Below, piece after piece: positions 29,409 to 38,464 of a stretch of DNA of 64,000 nucleotides. The stretch covers positions 124,001-188,000 of the forward strand of contig NZ_FOXP01000006.1 of the NCBI RefSeq assembly GCF_900115745.1, given 5' to 3'. The notes under the pieces are model-generated. The model saw nothing but the letters and a program-made list of their open reading frames with translations, searched no databases and was not told the origin of the DNA. Position 1 is the first letter of the stretch. Each line of letters starts with the position of its first letter. Position numbers and translations under genes: made by a program. Origin of the DNA: Sphingomonas rubra (lineage in GTDB: Bacteria; Pseudomonadota; Alphaproteobacteria; Sphingomonadales; Sphingomonadaceae).

Positions 29409-30233
29409 ATGCGATTGAAGCTCGACGCGCGCGCGCGCCGCTGGCTGCGGCGCCTGCCCGTCATCAACATCTACTCGGTCGCGGAACTCGCGCTGATGGC
29501 CGGCCTCGCGGTGCAGGTCTCGCGGCTGATCTGGACGCTCGCCACCCCCGTGTCGCCGCTCGGCGAGTGGCGGCCGGCCGGCGTCGTGCTACCGGGGCCC
29601 GCCGCCTCCATCCTCGCCGGTTTCGATCCCTTCTTCCGCCTCGGCGCCCCCGCCGGACAGCCCGCCGCCGTCACCAGCCTTCAGCTCACCCTATTCGGCA
29701 TCCGCCTGGACGAGGCGACCGGCCGCGGCTCGGCGATCCTCGCCGGGCCCGACGGCGTCCAGCAGAGCGTCGGTGTGGGCGAGGAGGTGCAGCCCGGCGT
29801 GCGGCTGAAGGCGGTGGCGTTCGACCATGTCACGCTGGATCGCGGCGGCACCACCGAGGACCTGTTCCTGGATCAGTCCGCCGCGCCGCCCCCGCCGCCC
29901 GGCGCGCCCGCCGGCATCCCCGGTGCGCCGCCCGCCGCTCCCGGCGTACCGGTCGCCCGCCTGCGCCAGGAGATCGGCTTCATCCCGCGCATCGACGGCG
30001 GCCGGGTCAGCGGCCTCACCGTCCGCGCGCAAGGGTCGGGCGAGGTGTTCCGCAACGCCGGCCTGCGCGACGGCGACGTCGTCACCTCCATCGCCGGCCG
30101 GCCGGTCAGCGGCCCGGGCGATCTCGACCGGGTCGCGATCGAGTTCGCGGATGGCGGCGCCATCCCCATCATCGTCGAGCGGGGGCAGAACACGCTGCCG
30201 CTCTCCATCACGGTAGCACGCAGCAATCCATGA
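29409..30233 (+). CDS. gspC: Type II secretion protein C
   Basis: The 274-residue inner-membrane protein has a short cytoplasmic N-terminus and one transmembrane helix (about 18-42). A homology-region domain (LQLTLFGIRLDEATGRGSAIL) and a Pro-rich linker follow, then a C-terminal PDZ-like domain (GLRDGDVVTSIAGRPV). GspC links the inner-membrane platform to the GspD secretin and recognises substrates. The start at 29409 places the basic N-terminus before the helix. The stop overlaps gspD by 4 bp (ATGA). It begins the gspC-N operon. Confidence 0.92.
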   Translation: MRLKLDARARRWLRRLPVINIYSVAELALMAGLAVQVSRLIWTLATPVSPLGEWRPAGVVLPGPAASILAGFDPFFRLGAPAGQPAAVTSLQLTLFGIRLDEATGRGSAILAGPDGVQQSVGVGEEVQPGVRLKAVAFDHVTLDRGGTTEDLFLDQSAAPPPPPGAPAGIPGAPPAAPGVPVARLRQEIGFIPRIDGGRVSGLTVRAQGSGEVFRNAGLRDGDVVTSIAGRPVSGPGDLDRVAIEFADGGAIPIIVERGQNTLPLSITVARSNP

Positions 30234-32494
30234 AGCTTTCCCGCCTTCTCGCGTCCGCGCTGATCCTGTCCGCGACGCCGTTCTCCGCGCCGATCGGGGC
30301 GCAGACTACGCTCAACGTCCGCGACGCCGACATCCGCGCCTTCATCGCCGATGCCGCGCGCGTCACCGGCCGTACCTTCATCATCGACAACCGCGTGACC
30401 GGCAAGGTGACGGTGGTCACTGACCGGCCGTTGTCGCGCTCCGAATATTTCGAGGCGTTCCTGTCCACCTTGCGCGCCAACGGCCTGGTCGCGGTGCCCA
30501 CCGGCAACGGCGCGCTGCGCATCCAGCCGATCGACAACGCCGCCTCGCAACCGACCCGCGTCGGCGCCGCCGGTGCCGCGCGCAACAGCTTCGTGACGGA
30601 GATCGTGCGCCTGCGCTCGATCGATGCGCCCTCCGCGGTCGATACGGTGCGCCCGCTGGTCTCCGCGCAAGGCTCGGTCACCGCCAATCGCGGCGCCAAC
30701 AGCCTGGTCGTGGTCGATTTCGCCGACAATATCCGCCGCATCCGCGAGGTGCTGCGCCGGATCGACACCGACAGCGCCTCGACCCGCGTGGTCACGCTCC
30801 AGAACGCCGGCGCGCGCGAGGTCGCGACCGCGCTCCAGGCACTCGCCAGCGGTGCCAGCGGCGCGGCGGGCGGGCAGGGCGGGGCCCCCGCGGGCGGTGG
30901 CGGCGGTGCGAGCGCCGGCGGCGTCTCGGTGGTGTCGATCGACAGCTCCAACTCCGTGGTCCTGCGCGGCGACCCGTCGACGGTGTCGCGCCTCGCCGCC
31001 GTCGCCGCCGAGCTGGATCGAAAGGCGCGCTCGGGCACCGAGATCCGCGTCGTGTTCCTAGAGAATGCCGACGCGTCGCAGCTCCTCCCCGTGCTCCAGC
31101 AGCTCGTCGGCCAGACGCCCGATCCGGTGCAGGAGACGACGCTGTCGCGCGGCACGTTCCAGCAGACCAACGGCACCACCGGCGTGTCGTCGGGCACGAT
31201 CGCGCCGCAGATCATCCAGCAGCCGCAGCAGCAATCGGCCGGCGGCAGCGGCGCGACCCCCAACGGACAGCAGGCGGCGGTGACGACGCAGGGCGGCCGC
31301 ACCGCCGCGGTCGTCACCCGCTTCGCCGGCGCCAACGCCATCGTCATCGCCGGCCCCGCCGACATCCAGCGCCAGCTCGGCGACGTGATCCGCCAGCTCG
31401 ATACCCGGCGCGAACAGGTGCTGATCGAGGCGATCATCGCCGAGGTATCCGACACCACGATCAACCGGCTCGGCGCCCAGTTCCTGCTCGGCAATCTCAA
31501 GGGCGGCGCCTTCGCGGCCTCCACCTTCTCCAACTCGGCGCCCAACATCCTCCAGATCGCGGGCGCGGTCGGCGCGCGCGAGCTGGCGACGAACCGCACG
31601 ATCGTCGTCGCCCCCGACGGTACCCGGACGGAAACCACCAACACCGCGACGGGGGCCGACCAGTTGACCCAGTCCGCGATCACCTCGATCCTCGGCACCG
31701 CGGGCGGCTTCGGCGGCTTCGGCGGCAAGATCGGCGACACCATCTTCGGCGCGATCATCAACGCGGTAAAGGCGGACAACACGTCCAACCTGCTCCAGGT
31801 GCCGCACATCATCACGCTCGATAATCAGCAGGCGCACAGCCTGGTCGGGCAGGAGATTCCGGTCACCACCGGCCAGGCGCTGTCGAACAATTTCGACAAC
31901 GCGTTCCGCACCGTGCAGCGCCAGAATGTCGGCATCCAGCTCGACGTGAAGCCGCAGGTCAACGCCAACGGCTCCTTGAAGATGTTCGTGCGGCTGGAGG
32001 TCAGCTCGATCGCCGGTCCCGTCTCGTCCAGCAACCAGGAACTGATCCTCAACAAGCGCGCGTTCGAGAACGTGTTCACCCCCGACGACGGGCAGATCAC
32101 CGTCATCGGCGGCCTGCTCGACGACAACGAGCGGCGGACGATCGAGAAGATCCCGCTGCTCGGCGACATTCCCGTGCTGGGCCAGCTGTTCCGTTCCAAG
32201 GCGCGGACGCGTGCCAAGACCAACCTGATGGTCTTCATCCGCCCGACCATCCTGCGCACGCCCGAGGATAGCCGTCGCGTCACGGAGCAACGCTACGGCT
32301 ATCTTCGCGCCGTGCAGGGCTACGCGCAGCCGAACGTCGAGCCCTCGATCGACCAGCTCGTCCGCGATTACATGAACGCCGCCCCCCCGATCCCCTCGGC
32401 GCCGATGCCCGGCAATATCGAGGACCCCAACATCGCGGTGCCGGTGCAGACCCGCTCCACCCTCTCGATCCGCCCGACGAAGCCCGGCAAGTGA
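30230..32494 (+). CDS. gspD: Type II secretion outer-membrane secretin GspD
   Basis: The 754-residue precursor has a signal peptide (about 1-24), then N0 and N1-N3 ring domains (LNVRDADIRAFIADAARVTG; TVVTLQNAGAREVATALQALASG). The C-terminal secretin domain includes VPHIITLDNQQAHSLVGQEIPV and ITVIGGLLDDNERRTIEKIPLLGDIPVLG. A Gly/Ser/Gln-rich insertion sits inside the N3 region. It forms the outer-membrane channel through which folded proteins leave the periplasm. A palindromic repeat separates it from gspE. Confidence 0.96.
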   Translation: MKLSRLLASALILSATPFSAPIGAQTTLNVRDADIRAFIADAARVTGRTFIIDNRVTGKVTVVTDRPLSRSEYFEAFLSTLRANGLVAVPTGNGALRIQPIDNAASQPTRVGAAGAARNSFVTEIVRLRSIDAPSAVDTVRPLVSAQGSVTANRGANSLVVVDFADNIRRIREVLRRIDTDSASTRVVTLQNAGAREVATALQALASGASGAAGGQGGAPAGGGGGASAGGVSVVSIDSSNSVVLRGDPSTVSRLAAVAAELDRKARSGTEIRVVFLENADASQLLPVLQQLVGQTPDPVQETTLSRGTFQQTNGTTGVSSGTIAPQIIQQPQQQSAGGSGATPNGQQAAVTTQGGRTAAVVTRFAGANAIVIAGPADIQRQLGDVIRQLDTRREQVLIEAIIAEVSDTTINRLGAQFLLGNLKGGAFAASTFSNSAPNILQIAGAVGARELATNRTIVVAPDGTRTETTNTATGADQLTQSAITSILGTAGGFGGFGGKIGDTIFGAIINAVKADNTSNLLQVPHIITLDNQQAHSLVGQEIPVTTGQALSNNFDNAFRTVQRQNVGIQLDVKPQVNANGSLKMFVRLEVSSIAGPVSSSNQELILNKRAFENVFTPDDGQITVIGGLLDDNERRTIEKIPLLGDIPVLGQLFRSKARTRAKTNLMVFIRPTILRTPEDSRRVTEQRYGYLRAVQGYAQPNVEPSIDQLVRDYMNAAPPIPSAPMPGNIEDPNIAVPVQTRSTLSIRPTKPGK

Positions 32495-32522
32495 GCGACG
32501 CGCGCGCCCTTCCTTTGTCGAG

Positions 32523-32613
32523 TTCCCCGGCGAAGGCCGGGGCCCAGTTGGGCGAACCTCCCTTGCCGATCGCAGCCGCCACCCAGCTGGACCCCGGCCT
32601 CCGCCGGGGAACA
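32523..32613. repeat. Palindromic repeat between gspD and gspE
   Basis: TTCCCCGGCGAAGGCCGGGG (from 32523) and its inverted partner CCCCGGCCTCCGCCGGGGAA (ending near 32611) flank about 40 bp. The element interrupts an otherwise tightly overlapping operon. In the gspE frame it stays open, so a GTG start at 32491 would translate it. Confidence 0.7.
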
Positions 32614-32616
32614 GCA

Positions 32617-34128
32617 ATGGATGAAGGCTCACAGCTCCCCCAACTCACCATCCCCTATCTCTTCGCCCGCCGCTTCGGCGTCGTCGTCCAGCACACCGAT
32701 GTCGACGGCCATCTCACCATCGGTTTGCGCGAAGGCGCCGACCCAAAGGCATTGATCGAGGTCCGCCGCCATCTCGCGCGACCGTTCGACGTCGCCATCG
32801 TCGAGCCGCCCGCCTTCGACCGCCTCCTGTCGGACGCCTATGCCATGGACGGCCAGGCCAACGCGCTCGCCGCGGTCGGCATGGGCGACGAACTCGACCT
32901 GCTCGCCGACGGCCTGCCCACCGCCGAGGACCTGCTCGACACCGCCGACGACGCGCCCGCCATCCGCCTCATCAACGGCATCATCGCCGATGCGGCGAGG
33001 AACGGCGTGTCGGACATCCATATCGAGCCGTACGAGACCGGCCTCGTCGTCCGCATGCGTATCGACGGCGTGCTGCGCGAGACGCTCAGGATGCCGCCCC
33101 ACGTCGCCCCCGTCGTCGTCAGCCGCATCAAGGTCATGGCCCGCCTCGACATTGCCGAGCGGCGCGTGCCGCAGGACGGGCGCATGGGCCTGACGCTGGG
33201 CGGCAAGCTGCTCGACGTGCGCGTCTCGACGCTGCCCAGTCGCGCGGGCGAGCGGGTCGTGCTGCGCATCCTCGACAAGGACAATGCCGGCATCGACCTG
33301 GAGGCGCTCGGCCTCACCCCGTCGATGTACGCGCTGGTGCAGGAAACGCTGGCCGAGCCCAACGGCATCGTCCTCGTCACCGGCCCGACCGGCTCGGGCA
33401 AGACCACCAGTCTCTACGCGGCGCTCCGCCTCCTCAACGACGGCACCCGCAACATCCTGACCGTCGAGGACCCGGTCGAGTACGCCGTGGAGGGCGTCGG
33501 TCAGACGCAGGTCAACGCCAAGGTCGGCCTGACCTTCGCCGCGGGCCTGCGCGCGATCCTGCGCCAGGACCCCGACGTGGTGATGGTTGGCGAAATTCGC
33601 GACCGCGAGACCGCCGAGATCGCGGTGCAGGCGTCGCTCACCGGCCATCTCGTCCTCTCCACCGTTCACACCAACGACGCGGTGGGCGCGATCACCCGGT
33701 TGCGCGACATGAAGGTGGAGCCGTTCCTGATCGCCTCGACGCTCCGGGCGGTGATCGCCCAGCGGCTGGTGCGGCGGCTCTGCCCCGCCTGCCGCCGCCC
33801 CGTCGAGGCGCGCGAAACCGTTGCGCCCTTGCTCGGCGTCGAACCGACGGCGATCGTCTACGCCGCCGTCGGTTGCGACACGTGCGGCCACACCGGCTAC
33901 AAAGGCCGCACCGGCGTCTACGAGGCGGTGCGCGTCGACGACACCGTCCGCCGCCTCATCAACGACGGCGGCGACGAGCAGGCGATCGCCACCCACGCCT
34001 TCGCCCGCGCACCCACCCTCGCCACCGCCGCTCGCGACCTGGTCCTGTCCGGCGTCACCACCCCCGAGGAAGCCGTCCGCGTCTCCCGCCGCGACGCGAC
34101 CGAGCCGGTGGTGCCGGTCGATGCGTAA
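32617..34128 (+). CDS. gspE: Type II secretion ATPase GspE
   Basis: The 503-residue hexameric ATPase powers pseudopilus assembly from the cytoplasmic face. It has an N-terminal domain that docks on GspL, Walker A GPTGSGKTT (K262), an Asp box (ILTVEDPVEY) and Walker B VMVGEIRDRETAEIA. A His box (STVHTNDA) and the four-cysteine zinc element (CPACRRP...CDTCGHTGYKGR) follow. I chose the ATG at 32617, since a start at GTG 32491, which overlaps the gspD stop, would translate the palindromic repeat. Confidence 0.94.
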   Translation: MDEGSQLPQLTIPYLFARRFGVVVQHTDVDGHLTIGLREGADPKALIEVRRHLARPFDVAIVEPPAFDRLLSDAYAMDGQANALAAVGMGDELDLLADGLPTAEDLLDTADDAPAIRLINGIIADAARNGVSDIHIEPYETGLVVRMRIDGVLRETLRMPPHVAPVVVSRIKVMARLDIAERRVPQDGRMGLTLGGKLLDVRVSTLPSRAGERVVLRILDKDNAGIDLEALGLTPSMYALVQETLAEPNGIVLVTGPTGSGKTTSLYAALRLLNDGTRNILTVEDPVEYAVEGVGQTQVNAKVGLTFAAGLRAILRQDPDVVMVGEIRDRETAEIAVQASLTGHLVLSTVHTNDAVGAITRLRDMKVEPFLIASTLRAVIAQRLVRRLCPACRRPVEARETVAPLLGVEPTAIVYAAVGCDTCGHTGYKGRTGVYEAVRVDDTVRRLINDGGDEQAIATHAFARAPTLATAARDLVLSGVTTPEEAVRVSRRDATEPVVPVDA

Positions 34129-34134
34129 GCCCCA

Positions 34135-34277
34135 ATCCGCTCCCTTTCCTCTCAAGGAGAGGTTGGGGGCAGGTGTCGGTGCTCTCGTACCGGCTCCGAC
34201 GCTCGCGGCGAGCGTGGACGCTCGGCTGTGCCTCGCACCCACCCCCGATCTATTCCTTGCGGGGAGGGGAGCCACGC
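34135..34277. repeat. Palindromic repeat between gspE and gspF
   Basis: CCCTTTCCTCTCAAGGAGAGG (near 34141) and a partly inverted copy near the end (CTTGCGGGGAGGGGA, ending 34271) flank a spacer that includes GGTTGGGGGCAGGTG and its partner CACCCACCCCC. This is a second repeat inside the gsp operon. The right arm ends just before the gspF ATG. Confidence 0.5.
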
Positions 34278-35501
34278 ATGGCTGACTTTGACTACGTCGC
34301 CATCGACACCCGCGGCGCGGAGCAGCGCGGCCACGTCGCCGCCGCCGACATCGAGTCCGCCCGCGTCGCGCTCGACCGCCGCCGCCTCTACGTCGTCCGC
34401 CTCGATCCCGGCGCGCCGCCCGTCGCCCGCTCGCGCCCGCTGTTCGGTCTGAAGCTCGGCACGCCGAAGATGTCGGGCAAGCAGCTGACCCTCTTCACCC
34501 GCCAGCTCGCCACCCTCGGCCGCGTCTCGCCGCTGGAGGAGTCCTTGCGCACCATCACCCGCCAGACCGAGCAGGAATCCGTCCAGGCGATCGTCGCGCG
34601 CGTCCATGCCGGCGTCGTCGAGGGCCGCCGCCTCGCCGACGCGATGGCGCGCGAACCGCGCAGCTTCCCGCCGCTCTACCGCGCCATGGTCGCCGCCGGC
34701 GAGAGTTCCGGCACCCTGCCGACCATTCTCGACCGGCTCGCCGTACTACTCGAACGTCAGGCAGAAATCCGTGGCAAGCTGCTGACCGCGCTCGCTTATC
34801 CCACCATCCTCGCCCTTGTCGCCATGGGCGTGGTCACCGCGCTGATGTTGTTCGTCGTGCCCCAGGTCGTCGAGCAGTTCGACACGGTCGGGCAGGAGCT
34901 TCCTCTCCTTACCCGCGCCGTCATCTGGGTCTCCGACCTCCTCGTCGGCTGGTGGTGGGTGATGCTGCTATCCGCGATGTTGATGATCGTCGCCGCCTGG
35001 CGCGCGCTCAAGGAACCGTCGATCCGCCTGAGCTTCGACACCCGGCTGCTCCGTATACCCCTTCTCGGCCGCCTCCTCCGCGATCTTCACGCCGCCCGCA
35101 TGGCGCGCACGCTCGGCACCATGGTGGCGAGCCGCCTGCCGCTGCTCGACGGCCTCGTCCTCACCGCCGGCACCATCCACAACCGCCGTCTCCGCCTCGC
35201 CTCCGACGAGATCGTCGACGCGATCCGCGGCGGCGGGAGCCTGTCGTCGGCGATGCGCCGTGCCGGCGTGTTCCCGCCGCTCCTCACCTATCTCGCCGCC
35301 TCCGGTGAAGCGGCCGGACGGCTCGATGAGATGCTGGAACGCGCCGCCGATTACCTGGAGCGCGAGTTCGACCGCTTCACCGCCACCGCCCTGTCGCTGC
35401 TCGAACCCGCGATCATCGTCGTGATGGGCGGCATCGTCGCGACGATCGTGCTATCCATCCTGCTGCCGATCCTGCAGCTCAACACGCTGGCGGGGCAATG
35501 A
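34278..35501 (+). CDS. gspF: Type II secretion platform protein GspF
   Basis: The 407-residue polytopic inner-membrane protein has two GspF domains, each a helical bundle with the conserved GESSGTLP-like motif (GESSGTLPTILDRLA, then SGEAAGRLDEMLERA). About three transmembrane helices are visible (around 174-195, 215-235 and 375-400). It forms the core of the inner-membrane platform that works with GspE. The ATG at 34278 follows a GGGGAGGGGAG ribosome-binding region formed by the repeat arm. Confidence 0.94.
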   Translation: MADFDYVAIDTRGAEQRGHVAAADIESARVALDRRRLYVVRLDPGAPPVARSRPLFGLKLGTPKMSGKQLTLFTRQLATLGRVSPLEESLRTITRQTEQESVQAIVARVHAGVVEGRRLADAMAREPRSFPPLYRAMVAAGESSGTLPTILDRLAVLLERQAEIRGKLLTALAYPTILALVAMGVVTALMLFVVPQVVEQFDTVGQELPLLTRAVIWVSDLLVGWWWVMLLSAMLMIVAAWRALKEPSIRLSFDTRLLRIPLLGRLLRDLHAARMARTLGTMVASRLPLLDGLVLTAGTIHNRRLRLASDEIVDAIRGGGSLSSAMRRAGVFPPLLTYLAASGEAAGRLDEMLERAADYLEREFDRFTATALSLLEPAIIVVMGGIVATIVLSILLPILQLNTLAGQ

Positions 35502-35510
35502 AGAGGTAAG

Positions 35511-35948
35511 ATGCGTACCCAACAGAAGAAGCGTCCTAAGCGCAACGGCTTCACGCTGGTCGAGCTGATGGTCGTGATCGTCATCATCGGCCTGCTCGCC
35601 ACCATCGTCGCGCTCAACGTGCTGCCGTCGGGCGACACCGCGCGCATTCAGAAGGCGAAGGCGGACATCGCCACGATCGAGAACGGGCTGGAACTCTATC
35701 GCCTGCAGATGAGCACCTATCCGACCACCGCGCAGGGCCTGGCCGCCCTGACCAGCGCGCCCGCGGGTGTCGACGCATCGCGCTACCAGCGCGGCGGCTA
35801 TGTCAAGCGGCTGCCGGAGGACCCGTGGGGTCGGCCCTATCAATATGCATCGCCCGGCCAGCACGGCGAAGCCGATGTGTGGACGCTCGGCGCCGATGGG
35901 GCCGAGGGCGGCGAGGGGATCAATGCCGATATCGGCAGCTGGCAATAG
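35511..35948 (+). CDS. gspG: Type II secretion major pseudopilin GspG
   Basis: The 145-residue prepilin has a basic leader cleaved at G13-F14, with Glu at mature position 5 (GFTLVELMVV). The N-terminal hydrophobic helix and the PWGRPYQY...SW tail with acidic calcium-binding residues are typical of GspG. It polymerises into the pseudopilus piston. The prepilin peptidase (GspO) is not in this window. Confidence 0.96.
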   Translation: MRTQQKKRPKRNGFTLVELMVVIVIIGLLATIVALNVLPSGDTARIQKAKADIATIENGLELYRLQMSTYPTTAQGLAALTSAPAGVDASRYQRGGYVKRLPEDPWGRPYQYASPGQHGEADVWTLGADGAEGGEGINADIGSWQ

Positions 35949-36444
35949 GTCCGGCTGGGTTCCGGCCGGTGCCGAAGCGCCCCGTCGTGCGGACAAGGCA
36001 CGGCAGGGCGGCTTCACGCTGATCGAGCTGATGGTCGTGGTGACGATCATCGGCCTCGCCTCCGCCGTGGCGGTGCTGGCGATCCCCGACCCACGCGGAC
36101 GCGTGCTCGACGAGGGACTGCGCTTCGCCGCCCGCGCGCGAGCCGCCCGTGACGCGGCGATCGTCGAGGCGCGGCCCGTCAGTTTTTGGGTGACCAGCGG
36201 CGGCTACGGCTTCGACCGGCGGATCGCGGGGCACTGGAGCCCGGTCGCCGACAAGCCGCTGCGCGTCGAGCGCTGGAACGAGGGCACGCGGGCGACGCTG
36301 CCCGACCCGTTCGGCCGCGTCCGCGTGACTTTCGACCCGACCGGCGCTGCCGATCGCGGGGTCGACGTGACGCTGGTGCGCGACGACGCTCGCGCGCTGG
36401 TGCGGGTCGGGGCGGACGGCGAGGTACGCGCCGATGCGCAGTAA
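35923..36444 (+). CDS. gspH: Type II secretion minor pseudopilin GspH
   Basis: The 173-residue minor pseudopilin has its peptidase site at G30-F31 (GGFTLIELMVV), the hydrophobic helix and a beta-rich C-terminal domain. The long leader results from the chosen ATG at 35923, which overlaps gspG by 26 bp; a nearer start would be non-ATG. It joins GspI/J/K at the pseudopilus tip complex. Confidence 0.88.
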   Translation: MPISAAGNRSGWVPAGAEAPRRADKARQGGFTLIELMVVVTIIGLASAVAVLAIPDPRGRVLDEGLRFAARARAARDAAIVEARPVSFWVTSGGYGFDRRIAGHWSPVADKPLRVERWNEGTRATLPDPFGRVRVTFDPTGAADRGVDVTLVRDDARALVRVGADGEVRADAQ

Positions 36445-36817
36445 CGGCTTCACGCTGATCGAGGTCATGGTCGCGATGGCCGTGTTCGGCCTCGCCATCC
36501 TCGCGCTGGTCCGGCTGGAGGGTGCGGCGGTGCGCGGTGCGGGCATGATCGACGAGGCGATGGTGGCGCAGCTCGTCGCGCGCAACGTCGCGCTCGACGC
36601 GATGACCGACGGCGCCCCGCCGCCGCTCGGCCGAGGGGACGGTAGCGAGGTCAATGGCGGGCGGACGTGGCGGTGGACGCGCCAGGTGTCGGCGACCGGC
36701 GACCCGCGCGTGGTGCGGATCGACGTCGCGGTCGCCAACCGGGCGGGGCAGGTGGTCGGACGCCTGACGATGGTGCGACCGCCCAGCACGGCCGTCACGC
36801 GGGCGTTCGTGGCGTGA
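36434..36817 (+). CDS. gspI: Type II secretion minor pseudopilin GspI
   Basis: The 127-residue protein has a short leader cut at G5-F6 (GFTLIEVMVA), Glu5 of the mature form and a typical GspI C-terminal domain. It overlaps gspH by 11 bp and gspJ by 4 bp. GspI nucleates the pseudopilus tip with GspJ and GspK. Confidence 0.92.
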   Translation: MRSNGFTLIEVMVAMAVFGLAILALVRLEGAAVRGAGMIDEAMVAQLVARNVALDAMTDGAPPPLGRGDGSEVNGGRTWRWTRQVSATGDPRVVRIDVAVANRAGQVVGRLTMVRPPSTAVTRAFVA

Positions 36818-37512
36818 CCGCGCGGCCCATCGACCGGCGCGTCGGCGCGACCTCGGCAAGACATCCCGGTGAGGGCGGTTTCACGCTGGTCGAGGTCATG
36901 GTCGCGCTGATGATCTTCGGCATGATCGCGGCCGCGGGCGTCGCGATCCTGTCGTTCAGCATCCGGGCGCAGGCGGCGAGCGCCACGCGGCTCGACGACG
37001 CGTCCGCCTTCACGCGGACGCTGACGGTCCTGTCCGCGGATCTCGCCCAGGCGACGACCCGGCCGACCCGTGACGAGGGCGGCACGCTGCGCCCCGCCTT
37101 CGTCGGCGAAGGGACGCAAGTTGCGCTGGTGCGGGGCGGCTGGACCAATATCGACGCTGCCCCCCGCGCCAGCGAGCAGAAGGTCGTGTGGCGGCTCGAC
37201 GGCACCACGCTGCAGCGGATCGCCTATCCCCAGCTCGATGGCGCCGCGCCGCTCGGCGCGACGCCGATGCTGACCCGCGTCGCCGAGATGCGGCTGCGGT
37301 TCCGCTATGCCGGCGTGTGGAGCGACCGATGGGACGGCGGCGACGGCCTGCCAGTGCCGGAGGCGATGGAGCTGACGATGGCGCGGACCGACGGCACGCG
37401 GTACCGGGCGATGTTCCTGGTCGGCACCGGCTATGCGCCGATGCCCGCCGCGACGCCGTCGCCCACGCCGACGGCGGGGTCGTCCGTGGGGGCGAGCGAT
37501 GCGCCCCGCTGA
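36814..37512 (+). CDS. gspJ: Type II secretion minor pseudopilin GspJ
   Basis: The 232-residue protein starts with GTG in a GTGA overlap with gspI. The peptidase site is G22-F23 (GGFTLVEVMVALMIFG), with Glu at mature position 5. The body (WRLDGTTLQRIAYPQLDG) matches GspJ. The C-terminus carries a Pro/Thr/Ser tail. Confidence 0.92.
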   Translation: MTARPIDRRVGATSARHPGEGGFTLVEVMVALMIFGMIAAAGVAILSFSIRAQAASATRLDDASAFTRTLTVLSADLAQATTRPTRDEGGTLRPAFVGEGTQVALVRGGWTNIDAAPRASEQKVVWRLDGTTLQRIAYPQLDGAAPLGATPMLTRVAEMRLRFRYAGVWSDRWDGGDGLPVPEAMELTMARTDGTRYRAMFLVGTGYAPMPAATPSPTPTAGSSVGASDAPR

Positions 37513-38464
37513 CGGCGAGCGCGGCGCCGCGCTGCTCACCGTGCTGCTGCTGGTCGCGGTGATCGCGGTGATGGCGGGCGCGATGCTGGAGAAGCTGCGC
37601 CTGTCCACGCGGATGAGCGCCAACGCCGCCGCGGGCGAGCAGGCGCGGGCCTGGGCGGTCGCGGCGGAGGCGCTGGCGCAGATCCGCATCGGCGACCTTC
37701 TCGCCCGCGCGCCGAACCGGGTGACGCTGGCGGGCGGGTGGAGCGGGCGGCCGTTCGGCCTGCCGCTGACCGATGGCGGCGTCGCCACCGCGCGGGTGAC
37801 CGACGGCGGCAATTGCTTCAACCTCAACGGGCTGGTCACCGAGGTGGCGCCGGGCGTCTACACCGCCGAACCGGCCCAGCGGGTGCAGTTCGCACGGTTG
37901 ATGCGGCTGGTCGGCGTGCCGGCCTTGATCGCCGAGCAGGTGGCGGGCGCGGCGGCCGACTGGATCGACAGCGACGACGAGCAGCAGGTCGGCGGCGCCG
38001 AGGACTCGCGCTACACCGGCCAGGGAACGGGGTATCGCACCGCCGGCACGCTGATGGCGGACGTCAGCGAGCTGCGCGCCGTCGCCGGCGTGACGCCGGA
38101 GGTCTTCGCGCAGTTGAGGCCCTGGATCTGCACGCTGCCGGTCGCCGCCCCGTCGCCGATCAACGTCAACACGCTGCTGCCCGAACAGGCGCCGCTGCTC
38201 GCGATGATGAGCCAGACGGTGTCGGTCGACGTGGCCCGGCGGCAGCTCGCCAAGCGTCCGCCGCAGGGCTGGGGCGATGCCGGCACGGTGTGGGCCGGCG
38301 TCGCCGCACCGCCGTCGTCGGCCCAGCTCGCCGTCACGTCCGGCTGGTTCCGGCTGGCGATCGACGTGACCACGCCCGGGGCGCAATTGGAAGAACGTGC
38401 GCTGATCGACGCGACAAGGCTTCCCGTTCGTCTCGTCTCGCGGCAATGGGGGGAGGACACGTGA
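37499..38464 (+). CDS. gspK: Type II secretion minor pseudopilin GspK
   Basis: The 321-residue protein has the GspK-type leader with site G9-A10 (ERGAALLTVLLLVAVIAV). Unlike other pseudopilins it lacks Glu5, as is usual for GspK. The large globular insertion with ADWIDSDDEQQVGGAED and a helix-hairpin-like SPINVNTLLPEQ is diagnostic. It caps the pseudopilus tip. It overlaps gspJ by 14 bp and gspL by 4 bp. Confidence 0.94.
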   Translation: MRPADGERGAALLTVLLLVAVIAVMAGAMLEKLRLSTRMSANAAAGEQARAWAVAAEALAQIRIGDLLARAPNRVTLAGGWSGRPFGLPLTDGGVATARVTDGGNCFNLNGLVTEVAPGVYTAEPAQRVQFARLMRLVGVPALIAEQVAGAAADWIDSDDEQQVGGAEDSRYTGQGTGYRTAGTLMADVSELRAVAGVTPEVFAQLRPWICTLPVAAPSPINVNTLLPEQAPLLAMMSQTVSVDVARRQLAKRPPQGWGDAGTVWAGVAAPPSSAQLAVTSGWFRLAIDVTTPGAQLEERALIDATRLPVRLVSRQWGEDT

